Of a stretch of 48,676 nucleotides of DNA, positions 25,514-32,213 are shown in pieces. The notes below the pieces were generated by a model that saw only the letters and a program-made list of their open reading frames with translations, searched no databases and was not told the DNA's origin. The stretch covers positions 1-48,676 of IMG/VR virus record IMGVR_UViG_3300037674_000223; one strand, written 5' to 3'. This DNA comes from a virus. Made by a program: the position numbers and the translations under genes. Within the stretch, counting starts at the first letter, position 1, and the number at the start of each line of letters is the position of its first letter.

Positions 25514-26734
25514 ATGCTAAACACTAAACAAACACAATTTATTGAACATGCTTATTCAATGTTTAATAAAAAGGAGTTAACTGTAGATCAGTTAAAACAA
25601 GCAAACAAAAAGTTTGGTTGTAAATATGCTCCACAATGGTTGATTAAAAATAAAGATTACAAGTTAGGTAAATCTTTATTTAGATTACCTGTAGATGGTG
25701 AGGACGTTTCTGTTCCAGAACCAGTTATCAAAAAAGATACGGCTAATGAGGTTGAATCAAAATCTGAAGCCGCTTATATTGTATCATCTTTAGTAGGCGA
25801 CATTGTCCCTAAAAAAGATCCAATATTTGTTCCATTTGGTAATTATGCAGATGTAAAATCTATTGTAAAATCTAATAGGTTTTATCCTATTTTTATTACT
25901 GGTTTATCTGGTAATGGTAAAACAATGGGTGTCATTCAATCTTGTGCCGAGGCTAAGAAAGAAATGATTAGAGTAAACATAACAATTGAAACCGATGAGG
26001 ACGATTTGTTAGGCGGTTATAGACTTAAAGATGGTCAAACTGTATGGCAAAACGGACCTGTTATTGAGGCGATGGAAAGAGGCGCTATGTTATTATTAGA
26101 CGAGGTTGACCTTGCTAGTAATAAGATTATGTGTCTACAACCAATACTTGAAGGTTCAGGAGTTTATGTTAAAAAGATAAACAAGTTTGTTAGACCTAAA
26201 TTAGGGTTTAATGTTATCGCTACTGCCAATACTAAAGGTCAAGGTAGTGAAGACGGTAAGTTTATCGGAACCAACATTCTTAATGAGGCATTTTTGGAAA
26301 GATTTCCTGTTACATTTGAACAGAAATATCCAAGTGTTGCTATTGAGAAAAAAATATTAACTAACACATTAAAACAAGCTGGTAAATCAGACAAAGCTTT
26401 TATAGAAAAGCTTACTACATGGGCTGATGTTATCAGAAAAACTTATTTTGATGGTGGCGTTGACGAGATTATCTCAACAAGAAGATTGGTCCACATTACT
26501 CAAGCTTATGCGATATTTAATAATAAAGTAAAAGCTATTACAATGTGTACTAATAGATTTGATGATGATACAAAAAATTCGTTTGTAGAGTTATATACTA
26601 AAGTAGATTCTGGTGCTAGTGTTGAAGACATTATGGAACAGAATAGACAAAAAGATTTAGCTGAACAACAAACGGATCTTAGCGAGGACGAAGACGAAGA
26701 TTCTGATACAACAGATGATTCGGATAATGTTTAA
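25514..26734 (+). CDS. cobS: MoxR/CobS-type AAA+ ATPase
   Basis: A 406-residue AAA+ ATPase with Walker A GLSGNGKT (130-137), Walker B LLLDEVD (Asp196, Glu197), sensor region NVIATANTKG and an arginine-finger-like LERF. The N-terminal 110 residues are a phage-specific adaptor-like region. Marine T4-like phages carry this gene under the name cobS, after the cobaltochelatase subunit; partnership with the adjacent VWA protein suggests a MoxR-VWA chaperone or remodelling machine. The C-terminal tail is a run of Asp/Glu. Confidence 0.85.
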   Translation: MLNTKQTQFIEHAYSMFNKKELTVDQLKQANKKFGCKYAPQWLIKNKDYKLGKSLFRLPVDGEDVSVPEPVIKKDTANEVESKSEAAYIVSSLVGDIVPKKDPIFVPFGNYADVKSIVKSNRFYPIFITGLSGNGKTMGVIQSCAEAKKEMIRVNITIETDEDDLLGGYRLKDGQTVWQNGPVIEAMERGAMLLLDEVDLASNKIMCLQPILEGSGVYVKKINKFVRPKLGFNVIATANTKGQGSEDGKFIGTNILNEAFLERFPVTFEQKYPSVAIEKKILTNTLKQAGKSDKAFIEKLTTWADVIRKTYFDGGVDEIISTRRLVHITQAYAIFNNKVKAITMCTNRFDDDTKNSFVELYTKVDSGASVEDIMEQNRQKDLAEQQTDLSEDEDEDSDTTDDSDNV

Positions 26735-26743
26735 GCTATAGTG

Positions 26744-26787
26744 TAATCCTTGGTGGCGCTGTAGTGGGCGCCACCGTTTAAGGATTA
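26744..26787 (+). promoter_or_regulatory. Large compound stem-loop before bS21
   Basis: An inner perfect 8-bp stem GGTGGCGC / GCGCCACC with an 8-base loop (26752-26775) is nested in an outer perfect 8-bp stem TAATCCTT / AAGGATTA (26744-26751, 26780-26787), offset by a GTTT bulge. No T-tract follows, so it is not a classical terminator. It ends 16 bases before the bS21 start and may control message processing or bS21 translation (inference). Confidence 0.7.
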
Positions 26788-26803
26788 AACAAGAGAAAGA
26801 ATT

Positions 26804-27004
26804 ATGATAAAAGTAGATGTAAGAAATGGTAATGTAGAACAGGCTTTAAGAGTCTTAAAAAGAAAAAATTTAAAAGATAATTTCCTTAAAAATTATAAGG
26901 AAAGAATGTATTATGAGAAACCTTCTGAAAAAAAGAGACGAAAAAAGAAAGAAGGAATTGCCAATTGGAAGAGGAAGAAACGTTTACAAGAGAGATTTTT
27001 ATAA
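26804..27004 (+). CDS. rpsU: Ribosomal protein bS21
   Basis: A 66-residue, highly basic homologue of small-subunit protein bS21, which sits near the mRNA exit channel and affects initiation and Shine-Dalgarno use. The order is standard: IKVDVRNGNVEQALRVLKRK, then RMYYEKPSEKKRRKKKE and a basic RKKRLQERFL tail (compare bacterial REFYEKPTxxRKRK). Phage-encoded bS21 is known from marine phages including pelagiphages. A stem-loop precedes it and a structured region follows. Confidence 0.9.
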   Translation: MIKVDVRNGNVEQALRVLKRKNLKDNFLKNYKERMYYEKPSEKKRRKKKEGIANWKRKKRLQERFL

Positions 27005-27046
27005 GAAATTTATGGAATTTAACGCTATAAAAGTGATATATATATT

Positions 27047-27136
27047 ATGGTCAAGGCTGCTCGTAAGTCCTATGACAGCGTTAAAGAAGCTATTATAGCT
27101 TCGGATATGGTGGATTGTTTTAGCATTTGCGCTTAG
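27047..27136 (+). CDS. Putative 29-residue leader peptide
   Basis: A short ORF starting TATATTATG at 27047, with no ribosome site. It encodes 29 residues (start MVKAARKSYDSVKEA, end DCFSICA) and stops with the TAG at 27134, which is the first base triplet of the TAGTTT segment that begins the attenuator-like region. Its position, rather than its sequence, makes it interesting. It may be a chance ORF. Confidence 0.3.
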   Translation: MVKAARKSYDSVKEAIIASDMVDCFSICA

Positions 27137-27220
27137 TTTCGCACCACCTTAAAAAAACAAACTAAAGCTGCGGAGCGTTTTGGTAGTTTCGCCCTTATAT
27201 AAAAACTACCATTTATTTTA
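27086..27220 (+). promoter_or_regulatory. Structured leader with competing TAGTTT/AAACTA segments
   Basis: This fills most of the 320-base gene-poor gap between bS21 and Hsp20. A perfect 7-bp hairpin GAAGCTA-TTA-TAGCTTC (27086-27102) comes first. Then complementary segments alternate: TAGTTT (27134-27139), AAACTA (27159-27164), TAGTTT (27184-27189) and AAACTA (27203-27208). Pairing 1:2 with 3:4 forms the terminator at 27181-27211; pairing 2:3 would prevent it. The words TAGTTTCGC at 27134 and 27184 are direct repeats. The layout resembles transcription attenuators; function is inferred. Confidence 0.4.
27181..27220 (+). terminator. Terminator before Hsp20
   Basis: A perfect 9-bp stem TGGTAGTTT / AAACTACCA (27181-27189, 27203-27211) with a 13-base loop, followed by TTTATTTTA. 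It isolates bS21 transcription from Hsp20 unless an upstream alternative pairing opens it. Confidence 0.75.
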
Positions 27221-27229
27221 TATAGATGG

Positions 27230-27261
27230 TTGACATTTGAAAGTTAATACTTATATAAATA
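27230..27261 (+). promoter_or_regulatory. Overlapping early and late promoters of Hsp20
   Basis: TTGACA at 27230-27235 followed after 17-18 bases by ATATAA/TATAAA, and in the same bases an exact late element TATAAATA (27254-27261). One short region could serve both the host-type and the gp55 polymerase. The leader to the ATG at 27325 has an AATAGGAGG ribosome site. Confidence 0.7.
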
Positions 27262-27324
27262 ACTATGACAATGCCATTAAGGGTTGTCTATAACAATAAC
27301 TTTGCTTAACAATAGGAGGTTAAT

Positions 27325-27771
27325 ATGACCAATTCAAAAGCAATTCAATTCTTTAATAGTTTAAGACCAGTAACCGTAGGGTTTGACAGTATGTTTGACA
27401 ACTTTGAACATATGTTAGATACAGATTTTACGAGAATGGGAAACTATCCACCATACAATATCGTTAAAACAGGTAAGTTTACCTATGATATTGAATTAGC
27501 ATTAGCAGGATACTCTAAAAATGATGTATCTGTAGACTATGCTGACAATGTTCTAACAATCAAGTCTAATAAAGACGAGCAGACTAAAGAGGTTGAGGAC
27601 AATGATGGTATACTTCACAAAGGTATAGCTAAAAGATATTTTAGTAAGTCATTTACTGTAGCAGAAGACTGCGAAGTAAAGGGTGCTGAACTAAAAGATG
27701 GTCTTTTAAAGGTATCTTTAGAGAAGATTGTTCCAGACTCAAAGAAGCCTAGAACTATAAAAATCAAGTAA
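27325..27771 (+). CDS. hsp20: Small heat shock protein Hsp20
   Basis: A 148-residue alpha-crystallin-type chaperone. The core runs from NYPPYNIVKTGKFTYDIELALAGYSKNDVSV to GLLKVSLEKIVP, including the loop before AKRYFSKSFTVAEDCEVKGAELKDG. The C-terminal PRTIKIK carries a hydrophobic I-x-I tail for oligomer contacts. Hsp20 is a signature accessory gene of marine T4-like phages, thought to assist capsid folding or stability, which suits its overlapping late promoter. Confidence 0.95.
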   Translation: MTNSKAIQFFNSLRPVTVGFDSMFDNFEHMLDTDFTRMGNYPPYNIVKTGKFTYDIELALAGYSKNDVSVDYADNVLTIKSNKDEQTKEVEDNDGILHKGIAKRYFSKSFTVAEDCEVKGAELKDGLLKVSLEKIVPDSKKPRTIKIK

Positions 27772-27779
27772 ATTGAGAG

Positions 27780-27830
27780 ATCGGGAGGGAGCATTGACTT
27801 CCTCCCGATTTTATGTTAAAGTAAGATAAT
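27780..27830 (+). repeat. Terminator-promoter repeat, copy 1
   Basis: A 51-base element after Hsp20. Its first part is an 11-bp stem (27780-27790 with 27799-27809) with loop GCATTGAC, followed by TTTTAT: a terminator. TTGACT (27794-27799) in the loop and 3' arm, then 17 bases and TGTTAAAGT (-10 TAAAGT, 27817-27822), form a promoter with an extended -10. A second copy (28876-28926) matches at 48 of 51 positions. Confidence 0.75.
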
Positions 27831-27831
27831 G

Positions 27832-27839
27832 TATAAATA
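27832..27839 (+). promoter_or_regulatory. Late promoter TATAAATA before ParB-like gene
   Basis: Exact TATAAATA immediately after the terminator-promoter repeat and 60 bases before the ATG at 27900. Like Hsp20, this gene would be readable by both polymerase forms. Confidence 0.7.
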
Positions 27840-27899
27840 AAAACAAGAGTTGTTTAATCCTTATGGGATTGAAAACTCATAATCCAATAGGAGAAAAAA

Positions 27900-28868
27900 A
27901 TGTTAATAGAAACAAAAAATATAGCTCAAAAAGAATTTGAGCGTCCAATTCCCGACTTTTCAAATGTCGGAGTTTACGTAAAAAAAAATCCAACCAAATT
28001 AAAATTATCAAAAATTCATATTGATGATAAAGAAGGCAACACCGCTCGTATGCATGGTACTAGCGAAAGTGATATTGAGAGTTTAAAACACTCTTTATCT
28101 AGTGGTTGGAATACAAGTGAATATCTACCATGTGTTTATAAAAATCCAGATAAGTCTAGTGACTATTCATATATTTTAGCATATGGTTATAATAGATGTA
28201 TAGCTTTAGAAGAATTATATGGTGATGATTTTGAAATGTGGTTTGATATAGTTGATTGTTCAGATAGTGAATTATTAGATATAAGAACCATGGAAAATGA
28301 AGGTCTACCAAAAGTTACCAATAAAGAAATAGACATTGTTAAAACTATAATGGTAAAAATAGATAGACATGGTTTTCCTAAAGATAGTGATAAGATTAGA
28401 GACCATTTAAATAAAATTTGTCCTAATAGAAGACTTGAATCTATAGACAATATTATTAGACAAGTGGAAGAAAGAGCTAGTATAAACAATGCTGTCTATG
28501 AATGGAATCCATCAAAAGCAAAAAGATGGTCTAAAAATGATTCGTCTATTAAATATAATTATGATGGTAAGGAAACCAATGGTGTACATACATTTATTTG
28601 TAAACAAGGTGGTGCTTATAGAACTTACCATAGAATGATAACCAAGTACCTTGAGACCGGTAACCCTTGTCAAGTTATATTTCATGTATCAAGACCTACA
28701 CCCAAATCTCCAATAAGTGAAAAAAGAAAAAGAACTTTAGAGGATTGGAATGAAGGAATTAATAGATTAAAACAATTAGGTTGTAAAACCAATTGGATGA
28801 AAGCGGCTGGTTTCTTTCCACAAGTAGTTGGTAAAGACAATTGGTCAAAATTAGTACAAGTTAAATAA
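27900..28868 (+). CDS. ParB-like domain protein
   Basis: A 322-residue protein. The N-terminal 110 residues (VKKNPTKLKLSKIHIDDKEG, then SDIESLKHSLSSGW, and YILAYGYNRCIALEELYGDD) have the ParB-N order, with a GxxR-type YGYNR motif in place of GERR. A helical middle part follows (TNKEIDIVKTIMVKIDRHG) that could be helix-turn-helix. The rest is unrecognised. It is flanked by the 51-base repeat and has both promoter types. DNA binding or CTP binding is possible; function unknown. Confidence 0.55.
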   Translation: MLIETKNIAQKEFERPIPDFSNVGVYVKKNPTKLKLSKIHIDDKEGNTARMHGTSESDIESLKHSLSSGWNTSEYLPCVYKNPDKSSDYSYILAYGYNRCIALEELYGDDFEMWFDIVDCSDSELLDIRTMENEGLPKVTNKEIDIVKTIMVKIDRHGFPKDSDKIRDHLNKICPNRRLESIDNIIRQVEERASINNAVYEWNPSKAKRWSKNDSSIKYNYDGKETNGVHTFICKQGGAYRTYHRMITKYLETGNPCQVIFHVSRPTPKSPISEKRKRTLEDWNEGINRLKQLGCKTNWMKAAGFFPQVVGKDNWSKLVQVK

Positions 28869-28875
28869 ATAATGG

Positions 28876-28926
28876 ATTGGGAGGGAGCATTGACTTCCTC
28901 CTGATTTTATGTTAAAGTGAGATAAT
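28876..28926 (+). repeat. Terminator-promoter repeat, copy 2
   Basis: Second copy of the element at 27780-27830, with three base differences. Two fall in the stem (C to T in each arm) and both keep pairing through T-G wobbles, so all 11 pairs survive. TTGACT (28890-28895), 17 bases and TAAAGT (28913-28918) are unchanged. It sits just before the peroxiredoxin ATG at 28930. Confidence 0.75.
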
Positions 28927-28929
28927 ATT

Positions 28930-29454
28930 ATGGAAATAAAGAATATAAAATTTAAAACACGTGAAGGTGATATATCCGAATCAGGTGCTTGTAATTTTTC
29001 CAATGGTAAATGGGTTGATAGAACTACTGACTATTACTTTAAAGATAAGAAAGTAATTATATTCAGTTTACCAGGAGCTTTTACACCAACTTGTACATCA
29101 CAACAACTTCCAGGTTATGACAACCTGTATACGAAATTCAAAGAACATGGCATAGATGAGATTTATTGTATATCAGTAAATGATTCTTTTGTTATGAATG
29201 CATGGAAAACCAACGAACAAATCAAAAACATTAAAATGATACCAGATGGCAATGGCGAACTAACAAAGAGTTTAGATATGTTAGTTACCAAAGAGGCCAT
29301 TGGTTTTGGTTACCGTTCATGGAGATATGCAGCTATTGTACACAATGGTGATATAATAAAAATGTTCGTTGAACCTGGTAAAGAATTTAATGATCCATCG
29401 GATCCTTATGGAGTATCTTCACCAGAAAATGTCTTGAAATATTTGGAGGCTTGA
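28930..29454 (+). CDS. Peroxiredoxin (Prx5-type)
   Basis: A thioredoxin-fold peroxidase of 174 residues. The active-site motif is SLPGAFTPTCTSQQLPGY, with peroxidatic Cys55 and the family PxxxTxxC spacing (Pro48, Thr52). GIDEIYCISVNDSFVMNAW and a C-terminal ENVLKYLEA helix also match Prx5. A candidate resolving cysteine could be Cys21 or Cys78-region (IYCISV); unproved. It likely detoxifies peroxides during infection. The start lies 3 bases after repeat copy 2. Confidence 0.9.
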   Translation: MEIKNIKFKTREGDISESGACNFSNGKWVDRTTDYYFKDKKVIIFSLPGAFTPTCTSQQLPGYDNLYTKFKEHGIDEIYCISVNDSFVMNAWKTNEQIKNIKMIPDGNGELTKSLDMLVTKEAIGFGYRSWRYAAIVHNGDIIKMFVEPGKEFNDPSDPYGVSSPENVLKYLEA

Positions 29455-29479
29455 CATTTTGAACAAATTGATATAGTAT
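29451..29479 (+). promoter_or_regulatory. Promoter of the tRNA-Gly / gp45 transcript
   Basis: TTGACA (overlapping the peroxiredoxin stop), 17-base spacer, TAGTAT. The predicted start near 29486 falls at the first base of the tRNA (29487), leaving little or no 5' leader for RNase P. Confidence 0.7.
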
Positions 29480-29486
29480 AGAAAAT

Positions 29487-29560
29487 GCGGATGTCGTATA
29501 AAAGTATTATGATAGGTTTCCAACCTGTAGAACTTGGGGCAGTACCAAGTATCCGCTCCA
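29487..29560 (+). tRNA. tRNA-Gly (anticodon UCC)
   Basis: A 74-base cloverleaf. Acceptor GCGGATG pairs with TATCCGC (last pair G-T), discriminator T, and an encoded CCA. The anticodon stem ATAGG / CCTGT closes loop TTTCCAA with anticodon TCC (29519-29521). T-stem CTTGG / CCAAG. It aligns along its length with the E. coli and T4 tRNA-Gly(UCC) pattern (GCGG..TCGTATAA..TTCCAA..CCGCTCCA). Odd points: the T-loop is GGCAGTA instead of TTCRANN and the D-loop has one G, so standard elbow contacts are partly lost. It reads GGA codons. Confidence 0.85.
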
Positions 29561-29598
29561 AAAAGAAAAGTTAAATTATGAATAGGAGTGATTACAAA

Positions 29599-30264
29599 AT
29601 GAACTTGTCCACAAACACAATAGCTTTGTTAAAAAATTTCTCTGATATAAATCAGAACATTTTAATTAAGCCAGGAAATAAGATACAAACTATTTCCAAT
29701 ATGAGAAATATTTTAGCAGAGGCTGAAATAAAAGAAAAATTTGATAGTGAATTTGCTATCTATGATCTACCACAATTTTTAAGATCATTGGATTTATTTA
29801 AAAGTCCTGAACTAACGTTTAATGGTGGTGCTTCAATGACTATCAGTGAAGCTAAAGAGGGAAGAAAATCAGTTAAGTATTTCTTCTCTGATAAATCTAC
29901 GGTGTTTACACCTAATAAGATTAACATGCCAGATAAACATGTTTCATTTCAATTAAAAAATGATGACTTGGCTGAACTACATAAAGGCGTTACAACTTTA
30001 AATTTACCAGATGTTGCTGTAATAGGCGATGGTAAAGATATTAAATTAGTAGCTACTGATAAGAAAAACAAGACTTCTAACGTAGTGTCTTCTGTAATCG
30101 GAAAATCAAATGTTAAGTTTACCGCTTACTTTAAATCAGAAAACTTTAAGATGATACCAGATGATTATGATGTAGCAATATCAAAAGCAAAAATATCTAG
30201 TTTCATTAGTAGAGCAAAAAACGTCCAATATTGGATTGCATTAGAACCTGACTCTGAATTTTAA
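29599..30264 (+). CDS. gp45: Sliding clamp gp45
   Basis: Trimeric processivity clamp of the replisome and activator of late transcription. The start at 29599 has an ATAGGAG ribosome site and reads MNLSTNTIALLKNF, matching T4 MKLSKDTTALLKNF; an upstream in-frame ATG at 29578 would add seven unmatched residues. FAIYDLPQFLRSLDLF and VQYWIALEPDSEF match T4 AIYDLNGFLGIL and YVVALEADSTHDF. It has 221 residues (T4: 228). Its message begins with a tRNA. Confidence 0.95.
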   Translation: MNLSTNTIALLKNFSDINQNILIKPGNKIQTISNMRNILAEAEIKEKFDSEFAIYDLPQFLRSLDLFKSPELTFNGGASMTISEAKEGRKSVKYFFSDKSTVFTPNKINMPDKHVSFQLKNDDLAELHKGVTTLNLPDVAVIGDGKDIKLVATDKKNKTSNVVSSVIGKSNVKFTAYFKSENFKMIPDDYDVAISKAKISSFISRAKNVQYWIALEPDSEF

Positions 30265-30275
30265 GGAGTTGGTCT

Positions 30276-31220
30276 ATGACAGATTTTTTGTGGGTAGAAC
30301 AATACCGACCCAAAACAATAGATGAATGTATCTTATCAGAAGATACAAAGAATACCTTTTTAGAATTTCTATCTAAAAAAGAACTACCAAACATGTTATT
30401 AACTGGTACTGCCGGTACTGGTAAGACAACTGTTGCTCGTGCTTTATGTGAAGAATTAAACCTTGATTATATTGTAATCAATGGATCAGATGAAGGCCGT
30501 CAAATAGATACGTTAAGACATAAGATTAAAAACTTTGCAACAACTGTATCTTTCAATACAGAATCAAAACATAAAGTAGTCATAATTGACGAGGCAGATT
30601 ATATGAATGCCGAATCGGTACAGCCTGCTTTAAGAAATTTCATAGAAAGTTTTTATAATAACTGTAGATTTATATTTACTTGTAACTATAAGAACAAAAT
30701 CATACCAGCTTTACATAGTCGTTGTACTGTTATTGACTTCAAAGTTTCTAATGGTCAAAGAGGGAAAACTGCTGTTGCTTTTATGAAACGTTTGGAAAGT
30801 ATCTTAAAAGAACAAGAAATTGAGTATGATAAAAAAATATTAGCTCAGTTAATTGAAAAACATTATCCAGATTTTAGAAGAACTATCAACGAACTTCAAA
30901 GATATTCTGTACGTGGTAAGATTGACAGTGGTATTCTATTCAATTTAAAAGAAACAGACTATAAGAATCTTATGGGTTACCTGAAGAAAAAAGAGTTTGA
31001 TAGTATGAGGAAGTGGGTAATCCAACATTTAGATATGGACGCTACTGATCTATTCAGAGGTGTCTATGATGTTCTATATGAAAGTTTAGAACCTAAATCC
31101 GTACCTCAAGCGATATTAATAATTGCTGGCTACCAATACAAGGCAGCCTTTGTGGCTGACCACGAAATTAATGTAATAGCCTGCCTAACAGAGATTATGG
31201 CAAATTGTAAATTCAAGTGA
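30276..31220 (+). CDS. gp44: Clamp loader large subunit gp44
   Basis: AAA+ clamp loader ATPase, 314 residues (T4: 319). Walker A is GTAGTGKT (44-51), Walker B VVIIDEAD (Asp105, Glu106), sensor 1 FTCNY, and the SRC arginine-finger motif LHSRC (148-150). It loads gp45 with gp62. A TAAGGAG ribosome site lies upstream. Confidence 0.97.
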   Translation: MTDFLWVEQYRPKTIDECILSEDTKNTFLEFLSKKELPNMLLTGTAGTGKTTVARALCEELNLDYIVINGSDEGRQIDTLRHKIKNFATTVSFNTESKHKVVIIDEADYMNAESVQPALRNFIESFYNNCRFIFTCNYKNKIIPALHSRCTVIDFKVSNGQRGKTAVAFMKRLESILKEQEIEYDKKILAQLIEKHYPDFRRTINELQRYSVRGKIDSGILFNLKETDYKNLMGYLKKKEFDSMRKWVIQHLDMDATDLFRGVYDVLYESLEPKSVPQAILIIAGYQYKAAFVADHEINVIACLTEIMANCKFK

Positions 31221-31296
31221 TGAAAGGAAACGTTTTACTAAATATGTTCAGAGAGGCAAATGCCTTTTAAATCAATGAAAGGAATTAAGAAAAGAA

Positions 31297-31431
31297 ATGG
31301 CAAAGAGAACACTATGGAGAGTGTTGATAGTAAAAATGAGAATGTGGTATGCAGATGTAAGAGGTCATCATGGACATAAATGGAATTATGAGCCAAGTGA
31401 GAGTTACATGGGCAGAAAACGAAAGAGATAA
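31297..31431 (+). CDS. 44-residue basic peptide
   Basis: A short ORF (ATG 31297, TAA 31429) encoding a basic, Trp-containing peptide (MAKRTLWRVLIVKMRMWY, then GHHGHKWNY, ending MGRKRKR). Its stop overlaps the bL12 ATG (TAATG), indicating coupled translation. AAAGGAATT lies upstream at loose spacing. The 76 bases before it hold only a 16-codon ORF (31220-31270). Function not recognised; nucleic-acid or ribosome binding is possible from charge alone. Confidence 0.5.
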   Translation: MAKRTLWRVLIVKMRMWYADVRGHHGHKWNYEPSESYMGRKRKR

Positions 31432-31793
31432 TGGCAGACATTAACAAATTAGTAAATGAAATAGGTAAATTAACTATGCAAGAAGCTGCTGATATGGCCA
31501 AAATAATGGAAGATCAGTGGGGAATACAAGCAAGTAATTTACAAGCGGCTGCTCCAACACCTGTTGCAGTTTTAGAAGAAAAGAATACAGCTACAGTTAT
31601 ATTAAAAAGTTTTGGTGAAAAGAAAATGGGTGTATTAAAAGTTGTTAAAGAAGTATTAGAATTAGGTTTAATGGAAGCAAAAAATTTTGTTGAAGATTTA
31701 CCTAAAACGGTTGAAGAAAACCTTGAAACAGCACATGCTGAAGAATTAAAGAAGAAGTTAGAAGACGCTGGCGGAACAGTAGAACTTAAATAA
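31431..31793 (+). CDS. rplL: Ribosomal protein bL12 (L7/L12)
   Basis: A 120-residue homologue of the ribosomal stalk protein. The short helical N-terminal dimerisation part (INKLVNEIGKLTMQEAADMAK) and an Ala/Pro hinge (LQAAAPTPVAV) are followed by the typical factor-binding domain: TVILKSFGEKKMGVLKVVKE, LGLMEAKNFVEDLPKTV, then AEELKKKLEDAGGTVELK. Bacterial L12 has VILKAAG..K..VIK.VR..TGLGLKEAK and the same ending. The stalk recruits EF-Tu, EF-G and initiation factors. Placement between gp44 and gp62 ties it to early replication expression. Confidence 0.93.
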   Translation: MADINKLVNEIGKLTMQEAADMAKIMEDQWGIQASNLQAAAPTPVAVLEEKNTATVILKSFGEKKMGVLKVVKEVLELGLMEAKNFVEDLPKTVEENLETAHAEELKKKLEDAGGTVELK

Positions 31794-31820
31794 AATTGAT
31801 TCAAGGCACTAGTTTATATT

Positions 31821-32213
31821 ATGTACGAATTAAAAGATTATTTAAAAGCTATAAACGAAACAAAAGTTAACCTTTTGAAGACCAGCGATATTGCCTGGAC
31901 TAAAAAGTACCCTCCCTACATCATTAATAAGTGTTTATCCATGTTTTGGGATACACTTCCACATGCCAATGAAATGAATGGTTATCACTTCTTGGACAAA
32001 GACATACAATTTCAATTTTTACTAAATAGTATCAGACCAAAGAAACGTTTTGGTGGGAAGTGGATCAAACAAATTAAGTTGGTTGACTTGGAATATGTAA
32101 AAGAGTATTATGGATATAGTAATGATAAAGCACGTCAAGCACTACAAGTACTCTCAAAAGAACATATAGATAAAATTAAACAAGCCTTATACAAAGGCGG
32201 GAGAAGAAAATGA
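31821..32213 (+). CDS. gp62: Clamp loader small subunit gp62
   Basis: A 130-residue partner of gp44, shorter than T4 gp62 (187) but of the size and pattern of marine T4-like phages: KKYPPYIINKCLSMF, HANEMN, DKDIQFQFLLNSIRPKKRFG, and VKEYYGYSNDKARQALQVLS. It follows bL12 by 27 bases and overlaps regA (ATGA), so translation with RegA is coupled. No strong ribosome site. Confidence 0.88.
   Translation: MYELKDYLKAINETKVNLLKTSDIAWTKKYPPYIINKCLSMFWDTLPHANEMNGYHFLDKDIQFQFLLNSIRPKKRFGGKWIKQIKLVDLEYVKEYYGYSNDKARQALQVLSKEHIDKIKQALYKGGRRK

Noticed and set aside
23106-26734. A cobalamin cobaltochelatase (CobS/CobT)
   Set aside because: No cobN or other cobalamin genes are in view, and the VWA protein carries a zincin domain absent from CobT, so a remodelling or protease role is more likely.
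26913-27098. A 61-codon ORF overlapping bS21 in the +1 frame
   Set aside because: The first half is just the basic bS21 coding sequence read out of frame; the rest is short and without a ribosome site.
29578-29598. Upstream ATG for gp45
   Set aside because: The ATG at 29599 has the ribosome site and aligns with the T4 N terminus; the seven extra residues do not.
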